Below, in pieces: positions 25,130 through 36,700 of a stretch of 52,762 nt of DNA. The notes under the pieces are model-generated. The model saw only the letters and a program-made list of their open reading frames with translations. It searched no databases and had not been told where the DNA came from. This DNA is from Welwitschia mirabilis. Taxonomy: Eukaryota; Gnetophyta; Gnetopsida; Welwitschiales. Each line of letters opens with the position of its first letter. Within the stretch, counting starts at the first letter, position 1. The stretch covers positions 7,137,011-7,189,772 of the forward strand of contig JBOZIK010000001.1 in NCBI GenBank assembly GCA_051453625.1. The letters are read 5' to 3'. Made by a program: the position numbers and the translations under genes.

Positions 25130-25500
25130 TTTTTAAAAAACATATTTTATAGGCTTATAAGATAGGCACCAATAGGTAAATCTTAACATATCATAATCAT
25201 ATTCAAATTTGTATGAGAAAAAGAGAGAATTTCTAATAATCTAAGTAACCTTCAAAAAAGAAAAAAATTAGTAATAATAATAATAAATTAATTAAAAAAA
25301 GAAACAAACACTTAGATAAATGAAATATGTTATGTGAAGTGCATTTATAAAGAAAATAAAAGAGCTTTAAAATGTAAAACAACTTAAAGAAAAATAAAAA
25401 TTTGCTTATTTAAGTTTAAAACATATTATAATTAATAAATATGAAAAATAGAGGTTTTTCTTTTTACATTAAGGATTCTTACATACTAATGGCTCTATAG
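25130..25500 (+). repeat. Diverged third copy of the 14-15 kb repeat family (partial)
   Basis: Resembles the second half of units A and B. The order ataggc(t/a)ta...aggcac...aaatcttaacatatca...attcaaattt...gataatcta/aagtaacctt is followed by ...aaaatgtaaaac...tgcttattt..a...aaaatatattataatt. Similarity is low and indels are common, so the boundaries are approximate. Confidence 0.45.
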
Positions 25501-26439
25501 TAAATGAAGTTCTTAACCTTTTGAAATTTAGAATATGAAGAATGGGGTGGATGAGATAGGAAGAGACTTAGGATCTTGGGTGAAAGGGTGAGAGTAAGAA
25601 AGGTAGGCCTAGATAACAGCCAATGGAGATCCATGAAGAGCCACAAAGAAGAGGTGATATTTGAGATGGGAGAAAGAATTCCTTCTCCTTCCCCTTTTCT
25701 GAGATAAAAATAGGAAGTATCAATTTAGGGAAGGAATGAAGCAGAGTAAGCTCCTTAGTGTAGAATTAGTAGAGAGGATTGAAACGAGAGATGTTATACT
25801 AGGTCATTGATGATGCAAGTGTATTAGAGGCATGTTGGAAAAGATCATAGTTTAAGTAAGTTTCTTTTCTCAGTCTTTGTAGATCACTTCTTCTACTATG
25901 AGATTCTTCTGAAAAGGTAGAAGTTCAAAATAAAAGTCTTTTATCAAGCAATACATAGATATGAAGGAGAGGTTGAGACTTAGTTTAATTAGTAGATTTG
26001 TTTCATCTAAATCATGTTCAAGCATGAAAGTAAATATAAAGTCTGTTGTACTGATTTCGACATGTATCTTAGTAGTTTAACGTATAGCACTAGTAGAGGG
26101 CTTAGTGTTATTCTAGTTTGATTTGAAGAGGATTTGAATAGCATAATAATAAGAGGACCCTAGTTTTTTTATGCACGAGATTTGTTCCTAGTGAGGTAGA
26201 AAATAAGGGAGGATTTAAAAAAAAAAAACAAAAACAAAAACTACCAATATGGAATAGGCTAAAGAAACTAAGTTTAACCCTCTAGAATTAGGCTTTCATA
26301 CAAGAACTTGTAGCATAGTTTGTAGATGTTACTAGGCTGGACCCAATAACACTTAGTGCAATAAGAATGATGATAATCAGGTTCTGTTCTTAGATTGATC
26401 TAGAACTAGCAAAATCTGTTAGAGAATTCAAGTCATTTA

Positions 26440-26580
26440 CAACCTTGGAGTTGATAGAGTATATGTAGAATACAAGAACTTACCTAGTACATGTGACCAC
26501 TGTAAAATAATAGAACATGTTAAAATGTACTACCTTAAATTCAAAAAGCATGTCAAAAAAAATATGGAATAAGGGGACAT
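26440..26580 (+). pseudogene. Second LINE ORF1 zinc-knuckle fragment, plus strand
   Basis: Plus-strand translation gives VYVEYKNLPSTCDHCKIIEH at about 26456-26518, the canonical plant L1 ORF1 'VEYE.LP..C..CG..GH'. The last Cys of the knuckle is Tyr (26528-26530). It is oriented opposite to the larger LINE and is a separate copy. Upstream sequence (about 25550-26440) is moderately GC-richer and may be the rest of ORF1, but I could not follow a frame. Confidence 0.6.
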
Positions 26581-26982
26581 ATCTTTAAGGTATGCGAAAG
26601 TGTAACTTGTTAGGTTTGTAAAAAACATGAAACAAGACTAAAGATTATAGGTTTAGTAAAAAAAGAACAAATTTCAAACATTTTTGGTAAGAAGAAAAAT
26701 AAATATAGTGGTTACACTACAATGTAAAACAAAACCTTAGAAGTGATCTAAGCACTTTAGTGTAATGAAAGGAATCATGTTTTTATCCCCTAGCATGTCT
26801 TCCCCTTTATTAATCTTTAAGTAACATCGTTATTACTCAAGATCATCTCTTCAATAGTCCTCAATCCTCATACAAGATTTTTTTTTTTTTCCTCTCTAAT
26901 ATCATTTGACATAGGTAAGAGAAAGCTTCTAGAGAGCTTGCAATAGAACAAACACAATAAAGAGAATAAAACAAGGGTTTCA

Positions 26983-27246
26983 TTAAATATAATTATTTGA
27001 AGCCCTTATAACATAAAAATAAATGCAAAGTAATTCCTGACCCCTTATCAAAGTAGGGTAAATAAATATAAAATGCTTTTCCATCAATCTTTCATTGTAA
27101 GTTATAGATGCCAAAATCTTAAGAAAGGCTCTAAACTTAATGAATCTAGACATCATTCCATATATTTCTAGAAATTCCCAAGCCTTATTGAATCTTTTTG
27201 ATAGCTTACACATCTTTTTAGATTCTTTATAGTACTTTTGTATCAA
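26983..27246 (-). pseudogene. Possible reverse transcriptase fragment of a non-LTR element
   Basis: An 87-codon open frame. The reading FNKAWEFLEI ... SRFIKF..FLKILASITYNERL ... TLIRGQELLCIYFYV resembles the RT stretch 'FDKV.W.FL...+...GF...FI..+...L..A...+.+NG.......RGVRQG.PL.P.LF'. The alignment is from memory and several conserved residues are missing, so the call is tentative. Confidence 0.4.
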
Positions 27247-27371
27247 TAGAATATGATTTAGTCATTAAACATAAACTATAATAGCAATTATAGAATACTA
27301 AACTCTAATATCTTTACTATGCATTATTGAAAAGCTATATAAAGAGGTATGTATTAATCTTACATATTGTT

Positions 27372-27532
27372 NNNNNNNNNNNNNNNNNNNNNNNNNNNNN
27401 NNNNNNNNNNNNNNNNNNNNNNNNNNNNNNNNNNNNNNNNNNNNNNNNNNNNNNNNNNNNNNNNNNNNNNNNNNNNNNNNNNNNNNNNNNNNNNNNNNNN
27501 NNNNNNNNNNNNNNNNNNNNNNNNNNNNNNNN
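27372..27532. other. Assembly gap (161 N)
   Basis: A run of 161 N. Confidence 0.99.
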
Positions 27533-27589
27533 GAATAATATTTGCAATTACTTTATTTATTTATTTGTATGTTTTGAGGCAACTTTTTC

Positions 27590-27960
27590 ACATTGTTATT
27601 CAACCAATAGTTATCTATGGTTTTGTTGTTTGGGATCCTTAATGAGCATATAAACATTGAAAACACATAAAGGCAATATAAAAATAATTCTTATTAAAAT
27701 AAATTAAGGTAAAAGTATGATTCTTAAATTTGAATTAATTCCTTAGGAGATAGAATCAACTTATTACTTTATAGCCTATGTTCATAAAGTTTTACTACTG
27801 ATAAATTCTCTAAAAGGGTATTCCATGTAACTCTAAAAAATGTTATTTTTATTAGAAAAATATTTTCTTTTGAAATTAGACATTTGATAATAAATGTTTT
27901 GTTATATTTCTAAATAATTATAAATATTTTTTTTAAAAAAGTAAATATATTCAACTAAAA
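27590..27960 (+). repeat. Diverged direct repeat, left copy (pairs with 37205-37600)
   Basis: Resembles 37205-37600 in the same orientation. Common blocks include gata-aatt(c/t)tctaaaagg (27799 and 37443), 'attagttttatta' versus 'atttttattag', 'aaaattagacattt/aaaattggcacattt' and 'tctaaataatta' (27908 and 37562). The pair lies about 9.6 kb apart, a typical spacing for LTRs, but no LTR ends or element structure could be shown. Confidence 0.45.
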
Positions 27961-28159
27961 AGTGTACATTGGGGGGCAATAATATCCTAGCTTGACCAGA
28001 CGATTAAACTGATTAAAAAAACAAAAAAAACATTTTGCTAAATGTTCAAGAGTAGACTAAGAAACAAAAAAAAATTAGGGGAAAAACTGCCCATGATGAA
28101 ATAAATTGAACCTGGGTACCTGCCTATCTAGAAGAGTAAAAAACATAGAGATACTAATA

Positions 28160-29360
28160 AACTAAGGGCAAAAATGCCTTAAGCTACTAAAAGTTACAAA
28201 ATCTTTAAATTTAAAAAGAGAATGACCTAGATATAGGAGGATCAGAACCTCTACAAAACAGAAAAATATTATCATGATTGTATTCAAGTAAGAAACAGTC
28301 AATATCATTAGAGAGCACCTCAAAAGTTTGATTTTCCTCTTTAAATTCTTCAGCACTTGCTAGGTTTTCATCTGGATGCAGGCTAAGGGATTTCTTTCTA
28401 TAGCTGGACTTGATGGCTTAGGGAGAAGCTCTGTGAAAGAGTCTTAATATGACAAGGGGACATCTCTTCAGTTCTTGGATTGTTACCAGCATAAATTCCC
28501 ATCGAGTAGCATTCATATCAATGTCCTTCTGAGGATGAGGCTAAATTTCTACTGAAGAAGAGTCTTAAGTTGAGTTCTGGATAGGGCTGGGGCTCCTTGC
28601 TAGCTGATAAGAGGTCTGGTCATGCCTTCCTCACTCCTGGAAGTTGGGAAATGGATGTTCCTGAACTGGTTCCTAAGCTATCTCTTAGGTGAACTCCTGA
28701 GCTGGCTTCTATTGGGTTGGATATAAACATCTCTTCTATATGATTTGGTGATAAAGTAACCCCCCTTGACTAGGGCTGATATGTGTAGTGTCTCCCTTAG
28801 AATGAGGGGTTCCTTCCATGATGGCTCTTCTCTTAAGAGTTCTCCTTAGGGAATTCTGATGTGGATGTCACCAAGGAGGAGGAAAAGGGGCCTCTCTAAT
28901 CCTGATTTCATGGGCTACTCTTCATAGAGCCAGAATTAATCTAGAGTGTCTTGAGAAGTCTTTTCTTTGAAGTGCTTAGTTAAAAAGGAAGGGTAAATTC
29001 ACTTGGTGCCTTAAGTCTGGGGATTTGAAAAAAGCAAAGTAAATTCTTGATAGCTTGGAGTAATTCCTAGACTAAATGAAATATCGGTCAACTAGCTCTA
29101 CGACTAATCCTCATGAGAGCAGTAGTACCTTTCTACTAATGTGCTTACTTAGTAACTTAGGAATTCCACTTGGAAAGAAGTAAAGTGCTTCACATTGCCC
29201 TTGACTTCCAAAAGGAATATGTTCTCTATCTGTAAGAATCTCGAAAATCTTGGAAAGGGAATATTCAATTATCTTGATAGGGATTCTTCTGTAAGTTGTG
29301 CGGACTCCTCTCCATCATCTATAAAAGAGGGCAATATCAGTCCCCTGATCTTCCTTAAGC
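28160..29360 (-). pseudogene. Minus-strand coding remnant of unknown family
   Basis: This stretch is GC-richer than its surroundings. The minus translation contains long protein-like pieces separated by stops, for example DREHIPFGSQGQCEALYFFP (about 29228-29168), RVAHEIRIREAPFPPPW (about 28920-28870) and the 64-codon open end at 28356-28162. A TATA-like string at 29319-29328 falls inside it. I do not recognise the family; a retroelement protein is the likeliest explanation. The reading is broken by more than ten stops and possible frameshifts. Confidence 0.4.
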
Positions 29361-29364
29361 TTGT

Positions 29365-29464
29365 NNNNNNNNNNNNNNNNNNNNNNNNNNNNNNNNNNNN
29401 NNNNNNNNNNNNNNNNNNNNNNNNNNNNNNNNNNNNNNNNNNNNNNNNNNNNNNNNNNNNNNNN
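29365..29464. other. Assembly gap (100 N)
   Basis: Exactly 100 N, a common placeholder for a gap of unknown size. It lies directly before a CA microsatellite, which probably caused the break. Confidence 0.99.

Positions 29465-29541
<77 letters not shown>
29465..29541. repeat. Compound (CA)n-(GA)n microsatellite
   Basis: About 23 CA units (29465-29510) are followed by a GA run to about 29540. The left end is cut by the gap. Confidence 0.97.
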
Positions 29542-29545
<4 letters not shown>

Positions 29546-30148
29546 AGAATTTCATTGTATTATATGATGGAATGTGAATCCGAGGATCTCTAATTTAATA
29601 TCATGCACAATCATTAAATTCTATTTTAGTAAAGAGTAAAACTTCATAGTTTTAAAATCATTTCGCATTATCATAAAATTTTGATAAGTTGTTCAATATA
29701 AATTTCATTTAATGAAATTGATATGTCCATAAGAAAATAAAAATAGTCATAAGATAAATTTATTTGAAACAAAATATCAAACATAAAATTTATTAGATAA
29801 AGGAATTAATTACATCATTACTTAGAAGGAGGACACAACCTTGCTCAAACCACTTAAAACTAAGAAATAAATCACTCTAATAAAGCAACTTAATTTTGAG
29901 AATGGCCAAAGAACTTGTTTTTTTAATTGAAATGCCTAGCCTTAGATGATGATCCTGCAGAACTCTCACCTAGGAGCAGTAAGTGCATTTCACTTAGGGA
30001 TTCTAATAGGATGTTGATTTCTGAAGATCACTAAAAGTTTTTGTGAGGCTTTACATTCCATATCGTCTTCTCTATGTTCTTCCTATCAAAGCTTAATGCA
30101 GCTAGACAAGTGTAGGATTTGGGCCTTAAAGCTGATCAACTCTCTTTT

Positions 30149-30397
30149 CTAACACTGCATCCATCTAGCTAATTGGTCTAAGGAAACATTGTAAGCTGAG
30201 TGTTCTTCATTAAGTTGCCAATGTAGTTCTTCTGTCATAACCCTCAGATGCTTGGCCACTAGGTGATAAATCATGAGATCAAAACTTAGAGGAATGATCC
30301 CATTCTTAAAACATTGTCTCTCAACTTTAGTAATGAAGGTATTTAAGGTATCTAAAACCTCAGCAGTTTTGTATCCATAATACACTGAGTACTGCAC
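30149..30397 (-). pseudogene. 82-codon ORF of unknown family, minus strand
   Basis: An open frame with protein-like composition and few Asn/Lys runs (YYGYKTAEVLDTLNTF, LMIYHLVAKHLRVMTEELHW, SLDQLARWMQC). Reading continues upstream in frame (about 30400-30420, SENG) and downstream past the stop for about 30 codons, so it looks like a piece of a longer broken protein. It may belong with the minus-strand remnant at 28160-29360. No family was recognised. Confidence 0.4.
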
Positions 30398-30420
30398 TCC
30401 ATTCTCAGACCTAATAAAAA

Positions 30421-31139
30421 TCTGAGGGGATTAGTGTTTTACACTTCTAATGCACATATTAATCTGCATAGAACTTAATAAGGTAATGATTTATCTTCTT
30501 AATACCTAAATCAACAATAAAAGAGTGAGAGGGAATGGATTTCATAAGGATTATCTAAGAAAAAGTAGTAAGGATTAAATAGGAGCAAATAGAGGAACTC
30601 TAAGAGTTAGTATGAAGAATGATAAGTGGTTAGCATGAAAAAATGAAATTTATAGCATACGTCTCATTTAATGTAGTTGACAAGTGTGATTTATTTTAGA
30701 ATATTCAATGCACACGTATTCAATGATGAAGTGAGAGATTTTGAAGGAGCTACATACCTATTCTATCTAACATCCAACATGTGCCAAGTGTCAGTAAATA
30801 TCTTTATGTTAATGTAAGAGTTATGGAATTCCAAACTGACTGAGGCTTAACCTGAACTTGAAACTTCAGCTTAATTAATGATTAGTTTAGTTTTCCCTAA
30901 GCTGCAAGCCTTTATAGGAACCCACTACATTTTGTGTCATCATCAATTACTAAGTGGTTAAGTGAAATCCTGTAATTTATTTTTAAATTAATGAAAACCT
31001 TTAGATAATGTTATAAAAACATAATTAATGATATATAGAAAAAGAATGTATTTTCGGAGGAGAATAAGAAGATGAGTATTACCTATATTATTTTCTTGGC
31101 AATACATTATCAAGAGCTAAAATTCTGAAATAGGTTTAT
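30421..31139. other. Stretch without recognised genes
   Basis: AT-rich; nothing coding or repetitive was recognised. Confidence 0.35.
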
Positions 31140-31145
31140 CTAGTT

Positions 31146-31463
31146 AACTAACACTAACTCAAATTTAAAACTTTAAGTAAGATTTCAAGATAATTCATAA
31201 ACATAGAAATTTATTTTTCTAAATCTTGTATCATTTAAACCTGTATAAAACAATATCACTTAACTTGATTAACACTAGCTCAAAGTCAAAACTTTGAGTA
31301 AGATTTTAAGCCAAGCCATTGTGATGCAAGATAAGAAGTTAACTAAAACCAGCTTAAAGTCGAAACTTTAAATCAAATTTTAAGTCAACCCATTATGCTG
31401 TAAGCCAAAAGGCAATTGATACCAATTCAAAGTCAAAACTTTGAGCCAGAATTTAAGTCAACT
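31146..31463 (+). repeat. Four degenerate tandem units, each with a short inverted repeat
   Basis: Units of roughly 70 bp (the first is separated by about 50 extra bases) share (c)tcaaagtcaaaactttgagtaagattttaagccaac. Each contains a palindrome with a 4-base loop: 31281-31296 caaagt-caaa-actttg, 31354-31371 ttaaagt-cgaa-actttaa, and 31428-31443 caaagt-caaa-actttg. A weaker form lies near 31160-31176. The stem is kept in the third unit although its bases differ. Confidence 0.7.
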
Positions 31464-32600
31464 TATTTCCGAAGAGCGGGAATCCTTTCTTGAAGGCCTC
31501 CATTGATTTTTCTCTATATCTTCCTTACACGATCTCATTTCTTTATTCTATCTTACTTTAGTATATTTAAGTGGCTAGGATTCAAAGGATCCTGTTAAGA
31601 ACTTAACCCCTTTAAACCCATTGTTAGCTTTATAATGGATTTGATGATCCTCATTGAGAACTCTTGAGTTCTTGATCATCCTTATCAAATCCTTTGATTG
31701 TAGAGAGTGGCAACCATTTAAATATGACACGTTATTTCTCTAAACCATCACTTAAAATCATTCTTAATCACCCTTCCTCATTCCCGACAACTTCCATTGA
31801 AAAGCAGCAAATGACTTCTTTCCATGTCATCAAGCTCATGTCCGCCTCCACCATATCCGTTCCATGTTAAGTAAATTCCCTTATTATTCCCTTTGTCAAT
31901 ATGTCAGTCAATTTTCCAACTTTAACTCCGACATGAAATAATTCATTTCTCAACTATTTTCTAACAAAAATTTTTAGTCTCTTCAAGCGTGTAAATTAAA
32001 TGCAATAAGCGGGTACAAAACTTTTAGTTATTTTAAGGGAAAAACTGGTATGTAATTTCATTTTCATTTCTGCATTTTACTTTTTCATGCTTCTTTATGC
32101 TTTTTCATGCTTAAGTCTCATAGAATTATAGCGTAACAACTTCACAGAAAAATTTCAAATATGTCTAATGTTATTATTTTCAACATTCAGGAGTATGCAA
32201 GATTTAAAGGTGGGGCTACAATGAACAACAAAAATATGTGAAAATGTTTTATATTCTTTCAAAAAAACCTACTTAATGAATGTGAGATCGCTTTTCAAAT
32301 GTTATTAGTTAAGTAGTTTTCTTTATAAAACGTTTTTCTAATAAGCTTTTAAAATGACCTTGTTTACCTTAAATAATTATCATAATTTGATAGAATGTAG
32401 AATTATTTATTCATTAAATTTCGTAAATGTACTTTTAAATCACTGTTTAGCAAAATTTAAATTGAAAATTATTGAATTACGATGATACGAATGGTTACCT
32501 CTAAATAACAGATTCACTACTTTAAAATCTATCTATGAATTTTATAAGAATTTAATATTTGATGATAAAATAATACATTAGAAATAATTTTTGAAAATAA
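31464..32600. other. Stretch without recognised genes
   Basis: Mixed composition, with a slightly GC-richer part at 31460-31900. No convincing reading frame or known repeat was recognised. Confidence 0.35.
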
Positions 32601-32609
32601 AATGATATC

Positions 32610-33240
32610 AATTACTTAAGAAGATATTAGAGAAATGTTGCACTTGCCACATGAAAGTAAATCGATTAAGGATACCAGCAAGAAAGAAAACACCAATTTA
32701 AGTATGAGTCTTTCAAGGAGGATGGCAGTGCAAGGTAGAATACTGATCAATGAAGATTTGGATCCTAAAATCTTTATTATTTCAATAATCGTGGCTAGTA
32801 ATTTGGTACCAATTCTACATAAACAAAAAGAAATCACCTTACTTGACCTAAATATGATAGTAGTTGTGAAGGATAAGACAAATCATACAAAAATTAATAT
32901 TGCAGAAGGAATATTTTTGGGTTTGATTAGACATATTTAAAAAATGAGGAAAGTCAGAATAGGAGCTTCTAGTGTTGTAAGGCTAGGATTTCCATTTTTA
33001 ATAGCCTGAATATTAAGTAAAAATAAAGTTCCATTTCAACTCAATAAGTCTTGTGTAGGCTTAACAATTCAAAGTCTATTTGGAGTCAAAGAATTAAGTA
33101 TTTCGGAAACCATAGGATAAAGAAGTTCTACAGTTCTCAACCAGATCTAGAAAAACCCTCTTTTGCTTCTCAAATTCTTCCTTCATTACTGCCTCCTATA
33201 AGTTATGAACCAAGATCTAACACAATTCTCTTTTAAAGAT
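32610..33240 (+). pseudogene. Broken ORF, possibly a plant-transposon gag-type domain
   Basis: An open frame runs from before 32635 to 32940 (SLSRRMAVQGRILINEDLDP, LHKQKEITLLDLNMIVVVKD, INIAEGIFLGLIRHI). After the TAA it continues in the same frame (KMRKVRIGASSVVRLGFPFL) to about 33108 before the next stops. The pattern of a ~150-residue helical block with an 'L....+IN....I...I......R.+...FP.LI..I' rhythm recalls the 'putative plant transposon protein' domain of large gypsy elements. The match is from memory and weak. The reading continues into the coiled-coil region downstream. Confidence 0.4.
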
Positions 33241-33259
33241 CTCCTTTCCTCCCATCCAC

Positions 33260-34425
33260 TATAGTCTAATCAATTCTTTAAAGCACTAGAAGAAGATAAA
33301 ATCAATAGTCTTTATAGTGCTTTAGACTTAGTTAAATATGGAATTGAAACCTATCTCAATAGAAAAGAAGAAGTATCAAAATTACAAAATTAAGTTGGTA
33401 ATTTAAAAATTGAAAAAAAAAATTTGAGACAAAAATTAGATTAAGAAAAAGAAAATACTAAAAGATTACAATAGGAAATAATTTAAAAGGAGGAAAATAT
33501 TCAGCTCTTTGAAGCCTACAAGGACATGTGTAGAAAATTACAGAAATCTTATGAATGCATTGTTAAATTGGAGACCACTATCGAAAATAGGAAAGAATTA
33601 GATACTTTTCCATGAGAAAGACCAGAACTGTTAGTATCTTTATTATAGAGTCTACCTTTAAACAAGAAATATTGTGCTGAATACATAGAGCATCAACAAA
33701 AATTCATTACATTTATGCATAATGAAGGGTCTTTAACCTTGAGTATGAAATATTCAAATAAAATCTACATAGACCTAAACAGGATAAATGAAAAATATAT
33801 GAAAATTCAAGCAGAGGCCTACGAATATAGACTCAAATGGCTTGAAGCATAAAATTCACTTAGTTATTATCATTCCATTTTGGGAGTAAATAAGAGAGCC
33901 ATAGATCAAATGATAGAAGAAAACAAGGCTGTCAAAAATAAGAAAGGAGAAGCAAGCTCTTTTGGTCAACCTCATCAAGATCCAATCATCGAGTATATAA
34001 CTTCAGAAATAAAAGAGAAGATCAGAAGAGCAGTAAGTTTAATATAAAATAAAAATATTCCTTCAACCTCTTCAACTTTATTTATAAAGTTAAAAAATAA
34101 AGTAAGGCTAGGTATTGCAAATGCTTTAAAAGAATCTCATATAGAGTTGAAGAAGAATATTAAGGTAATATGTCCAAAATCTACCCAAATTATTATTCAA
34201 AATCTAGAAAGAGAAGATATGAGATTACTGCATGAACTCCACCTAATGAAGGTTAAGTTAGGCAAGAGAATTAGTCTTGGGCATGAGGAATTGACAGTTC
34301 TGCAAAGCCTTGATTACTATCTATAGAAGCTATATGATTTTATTGATAAATTTGAAGAGCATTTAGAAAGTATCATTCAAAAGACTTCTAGGAGGGTGGT
34401 TAAAGCTAAGCATAATTTTTTATAG
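33260..34425 (+). pseudogene. Long broken ORF rich in charged coiled-coil sequence, unknown
   Basis: One frame is readable for about 390 codons with roughly ten stops and no needed frameshift. Examples are ALDLVKYGIETYLNRKEEVS, KDMCRKLQKSYECIVKLET, NRINEKYMKIQAEAYEYRLK, IDQMIEENKAVKNKKGEASS and LHELHLMKVKLGKRISLGHE. Lys, Glu and Leu spacing suggests long alpha helices or coiled coil. Together with 32610-33240 it may once have formed a single protein of about 600 residues. I cannot assign a function; gag of a large LTR element is possible. Confidence 0.45.
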
Positions 34426-34429
34426 TTGT

Positions 34430-35060
34430 GAAAAATATATTAAATCCTTGAGGAATAAAATTTTATAAAAAATAAATAAAGTTTTTAATAAAAAATTTTA
34501 AAATTTTTAAATGATATAACCATAAAATTTTGTAAAATTAGAAGAATGTGAGACAGATATGAATATTTTTGCAGTATCCTATCAAAATTTTCAGCATCTA
34601 TGTTCCTTTAGAGATATAATTATGAAAAATATGACCATGCTAAGAGGCACTTTTATGGATATCTTTTCAAAATTGTAAAACAAGGACTCATTAGAAGTGT
34701 ATATAGTCTTGATAAGATAAACCTCAAGAGCAGGATTACAAGTTAAAGTAGCTTTAGAACTAGAACATTGGCTTCAAAATACCAAAACAAAAATTCTTGT
34801 ATCTTCTAAAGAAAGAGAGGAGAGCTAGAGTAGCTAGGGGCTCTTTAAAGAGGGAGAGGCAGAGGAAGAAAGATAGCAATTAAAGAGCCAACAAATACAA
34901 AAACTATAAATTTGAATGATCCCGTTTGATAGAGGAACAAAGGAAAAGTTTGGCTACCTTAGAAGAAGAAAAATAATCAACCCAATTAGCCAAGAAATTA
35001 TAAGAATCAGAGTCTAGTGAAGATCATCTCTTTGTTTTCAAAACGAGAAAAGAAAAATGA
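34430..35060 (+). other. Possible continuation of the broken ORF region
   Basis: Short protein-like readings persist (e.g. NIFAVSYQNFQHLCSFRDII at about 34558-34617, VALELEHWLQNTK near 34747-34785) with frequent stops. The frame relation to the upstream ORF is unclear. No motif was recognised. Confidence 0.3.
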
Positions 35061-36260
35061 TAAGCCTCTTGTTCTTTTTCTTTTGTATCTATTTGTTAAG
35101 GGACTTCCAAAATATTGAGCTTGAGGAGAACTGATGAGAACTTATAATGATGTAAATTTTTATTATTAATGAAATGCTTTTGTTCTTAGAATCATATATT
35201 TTAGATAGTATTTGATATTTCTCTTTAGCATTTAAGTTAACATACTAGTTAGTTTATAAGTTAGTTAGTTAAGGTTGTAGAAATACAACAACAAATCCAA
35301 CGATAAACCTATTATTCAAGAGGAAAGAAGGGAAATGAAAAAACAAAAAGGGCTAAAGGGTATAATAAGAAGATCATCATAGAGAGTAGGGATCTTTGGC
35401 AAAAAGGTTCTAGAAATAGAACTAAGCAAAGGGTCAAAAGGGAAACTTCAAACATCCTAAAAAGGGTGTAGGCAGCATCTCCAATGTTCAAGCGTTACCT
35501 ATAAAGGAAAACACAAACTTATCAATACATTTCTATGTAATGTTCTCGTATTTTAATATAAAGTTAAAAAGCTAATATTTTTTATGTACTGTGAACATGT
35601 TTTATTACTTGAAAAAATAATATTCTCTTGTACTTGCTCTTGTTTATGCATGTTATAACCCACATTTTGTAAGCTTTAATTAATAGGGTTTCTAAACTAT
35701 GTAAAACACTTTGATATTAATTTNNNNNNNNNNNNNNNNNNNNNNNNNNNNNNNNNNNNNNNNNNNNNNNNNNNNNNNNNNNNNNNNNNNNNNNNNNNNN
35801 NNNNNNNNNNNNNNNNNNNNNNNTCGTAAGCTTTCATCAGGTAGGAACCAAACACTTTGTAAGAACGTGATCTGATTCATTGTTGTAAGCTAAGCTATAG
35901 ATACAAATTTGGTGGCCTTGACATTAATAATAGTTACAAGAGTTAAATAAATTGAAGTATTTGAACTTTTGTTTGAAAACGTGTCTAATGGCTTCCAAAG
36001 TTAAAGAATGCTTTTGCTTTAAAGGCTTAACTTATATGAAGTAGTATTTTTGTCAAAACTCAGAACCCTCATCTAGAGGGGAGATATCATAAATAATATT
36101 TCTAACCTTTGAAATAATATCTTTCTTTATTGATTGAAAAATTAGAGGAAGATTTGGAAGCTTCACATATCATCCAACATGCTTATGTATAAAATCATCA
36201 ACATGAAAATTAAATTTTCATGTGTGAGCAACAAGGGTTGTAGTTTGTGCCTAAAAGAGT
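35061..36260. other. Stretch without recognised genes
   Basis: AT-rich apart from the gap; no gene or repeat was recognised. Confidence 0.35.
35724..35823. other. Assembly gap (100 N)
   Basis: Exactly 100 N, a common placeholder for unknown gap size. Confidence 0.99.
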
Positions 36261-36266
36261 TTAATT

Positions 36267-36370
36267 GATAGAACTTTCTCCACCATGGAGGGAGACTTTT
36301 TCAGATAGAATTTTTTCCACCATAGAGGGAAACTCTTATAGATAGAACTTTGTCCACCCTGAAGGGATAT
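36267..36370 (+). repeat. 37-bp tandem repeat, about 2.8 units
   Basis: Units start at 36267, 36304 and 36341, each beginning gatagaa(c/t)tt and containing tccaccat(g/a)gaggga. Spacing is exactly 37 bp. The third unit is truncated. Confidence 0.9.
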
Positions 36371-36419
36371 TTAAGATCCTCAAGAGTAAAGTTACATGTG
36401 TAACAGCATAGAAGAACAA

Positions 36420-36700
36420 CATTCGTCTTTTTTACCATAAAAATATTTTGAAGCTACATAAGGATAAATTTATGACATGGAAAAAATCAACAACTTAAAA
36501 GCCAACAAAGCATGGGGTATAATCCTTGGAAATGAATTCAAAGACATCCCAAGATTAAGTGTATTTAACAATAATTATACTTGTATTTCTACCTTTGAAA
36601 TGAGTCAATGAGGTTCCTTTCCCATCATCCTAGCAGTGAGGAAGAGATAGATCAAAGGTATTTAAAGGATTCATAATGAAGGAGGAAGGCCAAGGATTAA
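36420..36700 (-). pseudogene. Weak minus-strand coding remnant, unknown
   Basis: Minus translation from 36690 down gives NPLNTFDLSLPHC, then a TAG, then DDGKGTSLTHFKGRNTSIII and, after TAA stops, SWDVFEFISKDYTPCFVGF. Composition is protein-like but no family is recognised, and four stops fall within about 90 codons. Support is weak. Confidence 0.25.

Noticed and set aside
29315-29330. TATA-like string tataaaagaggg
   Set aside because: It falls inside a minus-strand coding remnant with no transcript start context or downstream plus-strand gene, so a promoter call is not justified.
31146-31463. CRISPR-like array
   Set aside because: The units are degenerate, spacing is irregular, no unique spacers are bounded by identical repeats, and the window is a plant nuclear genome.
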